Of a stretch of 15,343 bases of DNA, positions 7,003 to 14,080 are shown in pieces; the first letter of the stretch is position 1; each line of letters opens with the position of its first letter. The translations under genes were made by a program, and so were the position numbers. The notes under the pieces are model-generated. The model was not told the origin of the DNA, made no database searches, and saw nothing but the letters and a program-made list of their open reading frames with translations. Source of the stretch: CAZCRE01 sp964501075 (lineage in GTDB: Archaea > Thermoproteota > Bathyarchaeia > Bathyarchaeales > Bathycorpusculaceae); the NCBI GenBank assembly GCA_964501075.1, contig CAZCRE010000027.1:1-15343 (forward strand). Reading direction: 5' to 3'.

Positions 7003-8382
7003 ATGGAGAATTCTGCAACAACCTCTGCTATTCGATCTGAAACAGGCAAGACAGGCATGTTGGCCTTCACTATTATTTGGATTGGCCAAATGTTTTCGCT
7101 GCTCGGCACCGCTATGACTCAGTTTGCTTTGACTATCTGGGCTTGGGAGCTGACTGGGCAAGCTACTGCTCTTGCTTTGGTGGGATTCTTTGGTTTGGCA
7201 CCACTCGTTCTTGTCAGTCCATTAGCAGGTGCAATTGTAGACCGTTACGACCGCAAGAAAGTGATGATGCTCGCTGACTTAGCAGCAGGTTTGCCGACCG
7301 TCGTCGTTTTGATGCTATACGTAAGTGGGAACCTGCAGATTTGGCATCTCTACGTGACTGGAGCTTTTTCAGGGGCTTTCCAGGCCTTCCACTTTCCAGC
7401 CTACTCAGCAGCAGTTACCATGATGTTGCCTAAGAAGCAATATGGCAGAGCCAATGGCATGCTTGCAGCAGCACAATTTGCTTCAACGATATTCGCCCCA
7501 ATAGTCGCGGCACTCCTGCTCGTTCTAATTGGGATTCCAGGAGTGCTAATGATTGACACATTCACATTTATCCTAGCAATCAGCATGTTGTTCCTCGTTC
7601 ATATTCCCAGACCGCCAGTGACCGAGGCCGGACGCAAGGGCATGGGAAGCATTTGGAAGGAGTCTCTATACGGTTTTCGATATATTCATGAAAGACCCAG
7701 CTTGCTCGGTCTATTGTTGATTTTCTTTGCCATAAACTTCATCGCGACTTTCAGCTTTTCCTTGTTGGCTCCGATGATCCTATCGCGTACCGCAAATGAT
7801 CAGATTGTGTTGGGTAGCGTTCTTTCAGCTTCTGGTGTCGGCGGTGTCGTTGGCAGCATTGTGCTGTCAGTCTGGGGTGGCCCGAAACGCAAGGTGCACG
7901 GAGTGCTGATTGGTTTGTTCTTCGAGAGTCTGTTTGGAATGTTGTTGTTTGGTTTGGGGAGAGAATCTGTCATCTGGGCACTGTTTTCCTTTTCCGCAAT
8001 GTTCATACTTCCAATTATCAATGGGTCAAGTCAAGCAATATGGCAGGCCAAAGTGGCTCCAGACGTCCAAGGCAGAGTGTTCTCGACACGTCTGCTCATT
8101 GCCCAGATTTCTGCGCCAGTAGCCTTGCTGTTGACAGGGCCTTTGGCCGATAGGTTCTTTGAACCTGCCATGATGCCGAGCGGAGTTCTCGCAAACGTTT
8201 TTGGCCTGTTCGTTGGCACAGGCAAGGGTACGGGCATGGCCTTAATGTTCGTCATAACAGGCGTTCTGGGCATGTTGATCAGTCTGGCAGGATACGCTTT
8301 TCGCGTTATTCGGGACGCAGAGAAGATTCTGTCCGACTATGATTCTGGCCCCTCTTCGCGCTTAGAGAAGAAGACTGAATGA
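7003..8382 (+). CDS. MFS transporter, drug-efflux (DHA3 / MFS_3) type
   Basis: A 459-residue polytopic membrane protein with about twelve hydrophobic helices. The first helix contains IIWIGQMFSLLGTAMTQFAL; the loop after helix 2 carries the MFS motif A variant GAIVDRYDRKKVMM; a middle loop with RPPVTEAGRKGMGSIWKES separates the two halves; and a second-half LTGPLADRFFEP loop sits near the last helices. This matches the MefA/EntS-like exporter group, which moves small hydrophobic compounds or siderophores out using the proton gradient. The substrate cannot be named. I chose ATG at 7003 because GAGAGAG lies about eight bases upstream and the TATA box ends at 6948; an in-frame ATG at 6979 is a weaker choice. 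Reading further upstream would run across the promoter and into trxB on the other strand. It is divergent from trxB (178-base gap) and ends three bases before the HdrD-like gene, tail to tail. Confidence 0.88.
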   Translation: MENSATTSAIRSETGKTGMLAFTIIWIGQMFSLLGTAMTQFALTIWAWELTGQATALALVGFFGLAPLVLVSPLAGAIVDRYDRKKVMMLADLAAGLPTVVVLMLYVSGNLQIWHLYVTGAFSGAFQAFHFPAYSAAVTMMLPKKQYGRANGMLAAAQFASTIFAPIVAALLLVLIGIPGVLMIDTFTFILAISMLFLVHIPRPPVTEAGRKGMGSIWKESLYGFRYIHERPSLLGLLLIFFAINFIATFSFSLLAPMILSRTANDQIVLGSVLSASGVGGVVGSIVLSVWGGPKRKVHGVLIGLFFESLFGMLLFGLGRESVIWALFSFSAMFILPIINGSSQAIWQAKVAPDVQGRVFSTRLLIAQISAPVALLLTGPLADRFFEPAMMPSGVLANVFGLFVGTGKGTGMALMFVITGVLGMLISLAGYAFRVIRDAEKILSDYDSGPSSRLEKKTE

Positions 8383-8385
8383 GTA

Positions 8386-9504
8386 CTATAGGGCCAGTGC
8401 AAGCAACTCAGCTAAGTCCATGATTTGGAGTTTTCCTTCAAGCCCAGTCGTTTTGACAGCGTCTTCAAAGGTCAGTAGACAGTAAGGACAGGCTACGGCA
8501 AGGATGTCTGCCCCTGTTTCGGCTGCGTCTTTGACTCTGGCTTCGGCGAGGCGTTCTCCTGGGATGTCTACCCACATTCTTCCTCCGCCTCCTTCGCAGC
8601 AGATGCTTCTGGCTCTTGAGCGGTCAAACTCTAGGAGTTTTACGCTTGGGATGCTTTCGATGATTTTTCTGGGTTCTTCGTATATGTTGTTCTGTTTGCC
8701 AAGGAAGCAGGGGTCGTGGTAAATGACTTTCTTGTCAAGAGGTTTTGAGAGGGTTAGTTTTCCTGTTTCGATTAGGTTTGCAAGGAGTTGGGAATGATGT
8801 TTGATTTCGAAGCTTGTTTGGTTGTAACGGTTCTTGAATGAGTGATACCCGTGTGGGCAGCTCGTGACTGCTTGTTTTACGTTGTATTTGTTGAAGGTTT
8901 TCTTGTTTTCTTCGACTAGGAAGTCGAAAAGTCCTTTTTCGCCCATGCCATACACTTCGCTTCCGCAGCAGTTTTCCTCATCGCCTAGGATTCCGAAGTT
9001 CAAGCCTGCTTTTTCGAAGCATTTCACGAGGCTCTTGGGCACGTTTTGGACTCGCGGGTCGTATGCGGCTGTGCAGCCAACGAAGAACAGGGTTTCTGCA
9101 CCTTGCGAAATGTGTTTAAGGTTCAGGCCCTGTGTCCATTCGGAGCGTTTGTTACGTGTTCTTCCCCACGGGTTGCCGTTTTTGAATATGCTTTCTAGGG
9201 CGTCGCGTATGGTTGGCGCGATTTGGCCTTCTTCAACGGCCATGCCGCGGATGTCTATCAGAAACTCGTATGGATTGAGGTCTTTTGGGCACCTGACGCC
9301 GCATGTTGAGCACGTCGTGCAACTCCACAACTCGTTCTGTGAATGTTGAGTTAGCTTGCCCAGTGTGGCGACTTCGCGCATGTAGCGTCTTACGTTTAGG
9401 TTGGCTTTCTTTGCCACAGGGCAGCTTCCCGTGCATGTTCCGCACTGAATACATTCGAGAAGTTTGTGTTTCTGGGCAAGCTCTTGAGCGTTCATGTCTT
9501 CCAT
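8386..9504 (-). CDS. HdrD-like (fused HdrC-HdrB) iron-sulfur disulfide reductase subunit
   Basis: 372 residues joining a HdrC-like part with two [4Fe-4S] motifs (C18, C21, C24, C28 and C62, C65, C68, C72) to a HdrB-like part with two cysteine-rich CCG repeats. CCG1 has C144, C179-C180 and C216-P-H-G219; CCG2 has C266, C302-C303 (in CCEGGGGRMW) and C339-P-Y-C342. In HdrB and HdrD such repeats hold the noncubane clusters that reduce the disulfide. CCG1 ends in CPHG instead of CxxC, so one ligand is missing there. ATG at 9504 fits a TATA box centred near 9536, which gives an almost leaderless message; ATG at 9495 is possible. A longer reading would start upstream of the promoter. It faces away from hdrA and probably works with it. 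The natural disulfide substrate is unknown; glycolate oxidase or lactate-utilisation iron-sulfur subunits are relatives, less likely beside hdrA. Confidence 0.85.
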   Translation of the reverse strand: MEDMNAQELAQKHKLLECIQCGTCTGSCPVAKKANLNVRRYMREVATLGKLTQHSQNELWSCTTCSTCGVRCPKDLNPYEFLIDIRGMAVEEGQIAPTIRDALESIFKNGNPWGRTRNKRSEWTQGLNLKHISQGAETLFFVGCTAAYDPRVQNVPKSLVKCFEKAGLNFGILGDEENCCGSEVYGMGEKGLFDFLVEENKKTFNKYNVKQAVTSCPHGYHSFKNRYNQTSFEIKHHSQLLANLIETGKLTLSKPLDKKVIYHDPCFLGKQNNIYEEPRKIIESIPSVKLLEFDRSRARSICCEGGGGRMWVDIPGERLAEARVKDAAETGADILAVACPYCLLTFEDAVKTTGLEGKLQIMDLAELLALAL

Positions 9505-9524
9505 CACGTTTGTTTGAAGTGGGA

Positions 9525-9550
9525 GCATAAGATTATTAAAGCATTTTCCC
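9525..9550. promoter_or_regulatory. Shared divergent promoter region between the HdrD-like gene and hdrA
   Basis: On the complement, GGGAAAATG leads into CTTTAATAATC (9531-9541), a good BRE/TATA for the HdrD-like gene with a start near 9510. On the plus strand the same bases read ATTATTAAAG, which could serve hdrA with a start near 9560 and a leader of about 35 bases containing GGGAG. The two genes lie 90 bases apart head to head, so one AT-rich element may drive both and keep their levels matched. Confidence 0.45.
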
Positions 9551-9594
9551 ATGAATCAGTTAAACCACATCGTGGTATCGGGAGTTTGCTGAAG

Positions 9595-11961
9595 ATGGAG
9601 AAGAAGCAGTCAAGGATTGGGATCTTCGTTTGTGAGTGCGGCGGGAACATAGGTGAAGTTGTGGACGTTAAATCCGTCGTTGATGCGGTCAAGAGTTGGG
9701 AAGGCGTTGCCGTTGCCAAGTTCCACAAGTACCTATGCTCAAAGCCTGCTCAAGAGATGATTGCTGAGGCCGTTAAGAAGGAGAGTCTGGATCGTGTTGT
9801 CGTGGCCAGCTGCACGCCACGCATGCATCTTGTCACTTTTCAGAGTGTTTTGGAACGTGCAGGTCTAAACCCGTTCATGCTCGAGTTCGTGAACATCCGA
9901 GAGCAGGACTCTTGGATTCTTGGGCCACATCCGTCGGCTGAGGCCACGAAGAAGGCCATAAGCCTGATTAGGGGTGGTTATGAGCGGAGTCGGGAGCTTG
10001 AGCCACTTCAGACCGTGAGTGAGAAGGGTTCTAGGGAGATTCTTATCATCGGCGGCGGCATTTCAGGAATAACTGCTGCGCTTGAGCTCGGGTACTTAGG
10101 CTACAAGGTTCATCTTGTGGAGCGCAAGCCAAGCATCGGTGGGAACATGGCGAAGTTGACGAAGGTTTTTCCCACCTTGGATTGCGCTCAGTGTATTCTG
10201 ACTCCTAGGATGGCTGAGGTTGGGCGGAACCCGAACGTGGACTTGCTGAGTTATGCCGAGGTTCAGGAGGTCAGTGGGCGCCCTGGGAACTATGATGTGA
10301 AAGTTTTCATGAAGCCTCGCGGCGTTGATGTGCAGAAGTGCCGAAGCTGCGGGGTCTGCACAAAGGTTTGTCCAGTTTCCGTTTCTGACGAGTTTAACGA
10401 AGGCTTAGCACAGCGCAAAGCCGCATACATCGAGTTTCCACAAGCTGTTCCGTCCGCTTACACGATTGATTTTAAGGCATGCACGAAGTGCAGAAAGTGT
10501 GAGCAGCTTTGTCCTGCTAAGGCTATCACGCTTGACGATCCAGGCAGAACAGTGGATCTGCACGTGGGCGGCATAATTGTAGCCACGGGGTATCAGCTCT
10601 ATGACGCCAAGAACCTTGACACCTATGGATATGGCACCTACAAAGACGTTATCACCATGATGGAGCTAGAGCGTCTTGTTTCTGCAACTGGACCGACAGG
10701 CGGCTACGTTAAGCGAGCAGACGGTAGCGACGTTAAGCGCATGGCGATTCTGCTTTGCGCCGGTTCGAGAGACAAGAACTACATTCCCTACTGTAGCAGG
10801 ATTTGCTGCATGTACGCTTTGAAGCAGGCTTTTGTGCTTAAGAAGATGCTAGGAATCGATGTTACTATTTATTATACGGATATTCGGGCTACGGGGAAAG
10901 GGTATGAAGACCTGTACTGGCGTGACCAGGAGGCTGGTGTCAGTTTCATCCGTGGAAAGGTGGCTGAGGTTTACAAGAACGCTAAGACAGGCAAACTGGT
11001 GGTTGTGGCTGAGGACACGCTTATGAGCGAGTTGACGAACGAGGAGTTTGACATGGTCGGTTTGGCCACGCCTATGGTTCCGCCTGCTGGGTTGAAGGAG
11101 CTTTCTGACAAGATGAAAGTGGCCACTGGCGAGGACGGGTTCATAACGGAGAAGCATCCGAAGCTTGATCCCGTGGATTCGCTGGTCACTGGAATATTCG
11201 CGTGCGGTTGTGCTTTGAGTCCGAAAGACGTGCGGGACACGGTTTCAGACGGGTTGGGGGCTTCGGCCAAGGCTGCCTTGTTCTTGAAGAGCGACTACGT
11301 TACTACGAGTCCTGAAAAAGCATTCGTGATTGCTGACCTGTGCAACGGATGCCAGGCTTGTGTGCCGGTTTGCCCGACCCTTGCGATATCGATGCAGAGT
11401 GGGAAAGCTGTGATTAACCCGTTCATGTGCACCGGCTGCGGTGCTTGCATCCCTGTCTGTCCTCAGGAAGCTATTGACTTCAAGAATGCCACGACGAAGC
11501 AGATCATGGCTCAAATGCGTGGCGTGTTAACTGATAAGGAGCCTGGGGAAGTCAGGGTCCTAGCGTTTGTCGACAAGAACGTGGGCTACACGGGGATGGA
11601 CTTTCTCGGTCTCGATAGAACCAAGTATCCGGAAAATATCAGGATCGTGGCGGTCCCATCTACAGCTATTCTCGGTAAGAAGCATCTGCTCAGCGCTTTT
11701 GCATACGGCGCTGATGGGGTTCTGGTGATTGAGGGAACCGAAGAGATCGACGAGAAGTTTACGAAGAAGCGTATGATCGAGATGGGACGAGAACTCGCCC
11801 AATATGGCATAGAAAACATGAGAGTAAGGTACAGTTACGTGCCGCTGCCCGTCTACAAGAAAGCCGCAGAGCTTTTCACGATGTTCACGGATAGGATCAA
11901 GAAGTTTGGTCCACTACCAGAGGAAAAACGCAACGCGATAAAGCAGAAGATCCTTGGATAG
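9595..11961 (+). CDS. hdrA: Heterodisulfide reductase subunit A with fused, cysteine-free MvhD-like domain
   Basis: HdrA carries the bifurcating FAD that sends electrons to ferredoxin and to the HdrBC disulfide site. Domains in this 788-residue form: an N-terminal part with C13-E-C15-G-G-N and C48, C73; the FAD loop GGGISG (153-158) followed by RKPSIGGNMAKL and LDC197-AQC200-ILTPRM; two inserted ferredoxin motifs (C249, C252, C255, C259 and C296, C299, C302, C306); the second flavin-fold half with CAGSRDKNYIPYCSRICC (388-405); two C-terminal ferredoxin motifs (C583, C586, C589, C593 and C612, C615, C618, C622); and an MvhD-like tail (about 652-770). Methanogen HdrA is about 650 residues; the extra length matches HdrA2-type fusions. 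The tail has no cysteine, so it cannot hold the [2Fe-2S] cluster of true MvhD. ATG at 9595 has GGGAG ten bases upstream. A terminator follows. No selenocysteine codon is seen. Confidence 0.93.
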   Translation: MEKKQSRIGIFVCECGGNIGEVVDVKSVVDAVKSWEGVAVAKFHKYLCSKPAQEMIAEAVKKESLDRVVVASCTPRMHLVTFQSVLERAGLNPFMLEFVNIREQDSWILGPHPSAEATKKAISLIRGGYERSRELEPLQTVSEKGSREILIIGGGISGITAALELGYLGYKVHLVERKPSIGGNMAKLTKVFPTLDCAQCILTPRMAEVGRNPNVDLLSYAEVQEVSGRPGNYDVKVFMKPRGVDVQKCRSCGVCTKVCPVSVSDEFNEGLAQRKAAYIEFPQAVPSAYTIDFKACTKCRKCEQLCPAKAITLDDPGRTVDLHVGGIIVATGYQLYDAKNLDTYGYGTYKDVITMMELERLVSATGPTGGYVKRADGSDVKRMAILLCAGSRDKNYIPYCSRICCMYALKQAFVLKKMLGIDVTIYYTDIRATGKGYEDLYWRDQEAGVSFIRGKVAEVYKNAKTGKLVVVAEDTLMSELTNEEFDMVGLATPMVPPAGLKELSDKMKVATGEDGFITEKHPKLDPVDSLVTGIFACGCALSPKDVRDTVSDGLGASAKAALFLKSDYVTTSPEKAFVIADLCNGCQACVPVCPTLAISMQSGKAVINPFMCTGCGACIPVCPQEAIDFKNATTKQIMAQMRGVLTDKEPGEVRVLAFVDKNVGYTGMDFLGLDRTKYPENIRIVAVPSTAILGKKHLLSAFAYGADGVLVIEGTEEIDEKFTKKRMIEMGRELAQYGIENMRVRYSYVPLPVYKKAAELFTMFTDRIKKFGPLPEEKRNAIKQKILG

Positions 11962-12049
11962 TCACATCACGTATTGACAAGCGGGCAACTCGAATGAGAC
12001 CTTCAGAGTTTTCTAATTCCTAGTGTTTCTCTTATGCTGACAACCACGT

Positions 12050-12081
12050 CCGTTGCAATGCATTGCGAACGGCTCTTTTTT
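12050..12081 (+). terminator. Stem-loop plus T-run terminator after hdrA
   Basis: CCGTTGCAATG pairs with CATTGCGAACGG (12050-12072, one unpaired G on the right arm) and is followed by CTCTTTTTT. The stem is about nine pairs with an AT-rich loop; the T-run lies on the plus strand only, so it acts on hdrA and not on the convergent gene. The rest of 11962-12095 shows no gene. Confidence 0.7.
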
Positions 12082-12095
12082 CGTGTGAGTAATGC

Positions 12096-12350
12096 TTATG
12101 GTGGCGGTGGGGGTGGTGGAGGCGGCGGTGGAGGGGGCAGTTCCAGGCCTTCATATGGCTCACGTCTTTTCTTCCTGTAATGAAGAAGGACTAGTACCGC
12201 CATAGTTACAAAGAAGGTTCCAGCGAGTATGAGCGGAACAGGGTAAGAAGCGTAGTTTTGACTTCTCAGACTGTGTTTTTGAAGATAGAGTAGTGTTACT
12301 GTTCCGCAGGTGGATAAGGCTATTCCAACTCCAACCAGAACATACCCCAA
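12096..12350 (-). CDS. Two-helix membrane protein with a C-terminal run of 13 prolines
   Basis: I do not recognise this protein. It has two hydrophobic helices (about residues 3-23, YVLVGVGIALSTCGTVTLLYL-like, and 36-58), a basic KKRRE patch, then PYEGLEL and 13 prolines up to the stop. The positive patch after helix 2 places the tail in the cytoplasm. TTG at 12350 is the first usable start in this frame, with GGGAG only three bases before it. A better start exists in another frame: ATG at 12399 overlaps the TGA of the vWA gene (ATGA) and encodes MKKLGGIINAIFRLGVFG, which would complete helix 1 if one G of the GGGG run at 12345-12348 were skipped. So 12351-12399 probably belongs to this gene and the start is broken or shifted. 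It is the second gene of a pair with the vWA protein, so a shared role at the membrane is likely but unproven. Confidence 0.6.
   Translation of the reverse strand: MGYVLVGVGIALSTCGTVTLLYLQKHSLRSQNYASYPVPLILAGTFFVTMAVLVLLHYRKKRREPYEGLELPPPPPPPPPPPPP
12099..12137 (-). repeat. Tract of 13 consecutive proline codons (CCN)
   Basis: The complement reads 13 CCN codons using all four third bases in no regular order, directly followed by TAA. Mixed codons argue that the proline run is kept by selection on the protein and is not a simple slippage product. Such runs stall ribosomes and normally need aIF5A in archaea. Confidence 0.9.
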
Positions 12351-12395
12351 ATACTCCCAGTCTGAATATCGCGTTGATTATTCCTCCAAGCTTTT

Positions 12396-13964
12396 TCATA
12401 AGACAAACAGGCAAAGCGCGTAGAGTGTGAAAGATGCTATGAACAGTGTGACCCATACGATTTTGCTCCAGTCATAGATGTCTTTGCCGTTCATTGGTCG
12501 TATCGGGATGCTGTCAAAGAAGGCCATAGTTAGGCACATCACTACTCCCACATTTCCTATTGCCGTGTAGCCTTTGATGAAAAGCGCATAGAAGACAGTG
12601 GCGAACATCAAGGGCACGACGACCGAGACAGTGGCGACTAATCCGAGGGAGCGTTTCGTGAATTTTGGGTGATGGTGGATGAGGCGGCTTGGGGATGAGA
12701 AGGGAACCTTGAAAGCCAGCGTGGAGACGAGGAAGGTGGCGAGCCCAAAGTACCACAGTCGGTATTCGGTCCAGACTTTCTTGCTCTTGGCTGTCACTTC
12801 CGTGACGTAGTTCTTGACAAACTCCATGATTACGCTCGTTGCCAGCACGGTGGGTATCAGAAAGGGAATGCTGTTGAGGGTGTCTGCTTTTGCGTAGGAG
12901 AATGCAAATGTCAAGATCGCCAGAGCTGCTGCATAGGACAGAGTTTCCAGCTTTGTTAAAGCAAGCAGTGAGCCTTTGCGTTGTTCGCTGGTCTTTTTGC
13001 GCTTTGAGGAAATGAACTCTGCTAACCATTTCTTCAAGGTTTCTGGAAACATGTTCACGGTCTTTGCCACTGCTTGACTCGGATAGGTTTCGGGGTTAGT
13101 TATGGCTGAAGAAAGTGACGAGACGACGCTTATGAGACCTACGGTCAAAACGCCTGCGAAGAAAGCTCCCTCGACGGATGGAACCCAGATGGATTCTCCT
13201 GAGGTTATGACCTGCAGTTTCTCGCTGATAGTGTTGGCGAATGCTGTTGGGCTTTCGACGATTCTGATCCAGCCAGGTTTGGTGAAGGGTGGAGCTACTA
13301 GTCCCGATTGCGGCCTGACAACCCATTCTTTAAACCAGTTGATCGAGGAATTGGATAACGCGATTCCTTCAACGTCGAGTTCGTCGAGTCCTTGGTTTAC
13401 TGCGTTGTTCACGACTGCGATAGCGTCGTCTTTGGCTGTTGGCGAGCCGCCGCTTTGGTCTAGGTCGCTTGTGGCGTTGTGGTTTCTGATGTTGGGTTCT
13501 TGGTCTGTTGCCAAGTTGATTACTTGCTTGGTTGCAGTCGGAGAGTTTTGGGAGTTGCTTAGTTCTTTCCAGCCAAGGTACAGTCCGTGGGCGGTTGGCG
13601 TGCTTCCACCGCCTTTAGGCATTGCCAAAACCTGATTCGCTGCAGTTGCATAGTTAGCGCCGTCTATTATCGTGGGGGATAGCTCGGTCTTAGCGTAGGT
13701 GGGGCCTGAATAGCCGAACTGGACGATTGTGAGTTCGATTGAACCATCGTGAGGTAGTGTGTCATTTACTGCCTTTGCCAAAGCCTGCCTTATTAGGCTC
13801 CACTCGGTGTCGTTTATGCTGGCTGAGCCATCGACAACCATGCACACCTGTGTCTTGACATGGGCCGCGTTGCCGTTTTTTGTTTCTGTAGCGCACGTTA
13901 GAACGAGAGTCAATATTGTGAACAGTAACAATGTGAACAGCGCTTGGGACACGTTGTGTTTCAT
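12396..13964 (-). CDS. Secreted vWA domain fused to a multi-pass membrane domain resembling an inactive site-2 protease
   Basis: 522 residues from ATG 13964 (AAGG eight bases upstream; TTG at 13970 is an alternative). An N-terminal signal sequence with SQALFTLLLFTILTLVLTC is followed by a von Willebrand A domain (about 36-255) with a complete metal site: D45-G-S47-A-S49, T122 in GGGSTPTAHG, and D154 in LATDQEPN. Then come about seven hydrophobic helices from residue 262 on, with a lysine-rich loop (KRKK near 322) after the first, which places the vWA outside and that loop inside. The last part (about 365-522) follows the layout of archaeal M50/S2P membrane proteases: a helix, then TEYRLWYFG, then SPSRLI, a glycine-containing helix, and SIPIRPMNG. 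The expected HExxH is MEFVK (380-384) and the expected PxxDG-type aspartate is N492, so it cannot be a zinc protease. It may bind and hold partners. vWA is firm; the S2P likeness is my recognition by motif. Confidence 0.75.
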   Translation of the reverse strand: MKHNVSQALFTLLLFTILTLVLTCATETKNGNAAHVKTQVCMVVDGSASINDTEWSLIRQALAKAVNDTLPHDGSIELTIVQFGYSGPTYAKTELSPTIIDGANYATAANQVLAMPKGGGSTPTAHGLYLGWKELSNSQNSPTATKQVINLATDQEPNIRNHNATSDLDQSGGSPTAKDDAIAVVNNAVNQGLDELDVEGIALSNSSINWFKEWVVRPQSGLVAPPFTKPGWIRIVESPTAFANTISEKLQVITSGESIWVPSVEGAFFAGVLTVGLISVVSSLSSAITNPETYPSQAVAKTVNMFPETLKKWLAEFISSKRKKTSEQRKGSLLALTKLETLSYAAALAILTFAFSYAKADTLNSIPFLIPTVLATSVIMEFVKNYVTEVTAKSKKVWTEYRLWYFGLATFLVSTLAFKVPFSSPSRLIHHHPKFTKRSLGLVATVSVVVPLMFATVFYALFIKGYTAIGNVGVVMCLTMAFFDSIPIRPMNGKDIYDWSKIVWVTLFIASFTLYALCLFVL

Positions 13965-13983
13965 TTTCAACGCCTTGCTTCAC

Positions 13984-14020
13984 TATTATATGTTTATGGA
14001 CTTGATTTTAGCCTTTCCAA
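13984..14020 (-). promoter_or_regulatory. Candidate promoter elements for the vWA-membrane gene
   Basis: On the complement GGAAAGGC then TAAAATC (14004-14018) would give a start near 13985 and a short leader containing AAGG. A second AT-rich block, CATATAATAG (13984-13993), is centred 25 bases before the ATG and would give a leaderless message. I cannot choose between them. Confidence 0.35.
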
Positions 14021-14042
14021 GTAGAGGCTTGCTTTTGGAATA

Positions 14043-14059
14043 CGAAAGTTATTTTAATG
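14043..14059 (+). promoter_or_regulatory. Archaeal promoter (BRE + TATA) for the 63-residue membrane protein
   Basis: CGAAAG followed by TTATTTTAATG places the TATA centre near 14053 and the predicted start near 14079, at the ATG at 14081. This supports a leaderless message and rules out the in-frame start at 14057, which lies in the TATA box. Confidence 0.5.
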
Positions 14060-14080
14060 TTTTTGACAGAAAAGGTTACT

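Noticed and set aside
9505..9552. A 16-residue N-terminal extension of the HdrD-like protein
   Set aside because: It would begin upstream of its own TATA box and adds residues not seen before the ferredoxin part in this family.
9466..9594. A 43-codon upstream extension of the hdrA frame
   Set aside because: It runs through the divergent promoter and over the start of the HdrD-like gene, has no ribosome binding site, and HdrA proteins begin near MEKKQSRIGIFVCECGG.
12099..12137. A trinucleotide microsatellite
   Set aside because: The third base varies freely among all four bases, so it is not a slippage-grown repeat of one unit.
12160..12456. A 98-codon frame overlapping the end of the vWA gene and the polyproline gene
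   Set aside because: Only its middle (12351-12399) looks like protein; after the GGGG run it becomes a mixed, non-membrane sequence while the neighbouring frame gives clean helices.
13759..14080. A plus-strand frame across the start of the vWA gene
   Set aside because: It is the opposite-strand shadow of a signal peptide and vWA start that have clear motifs.
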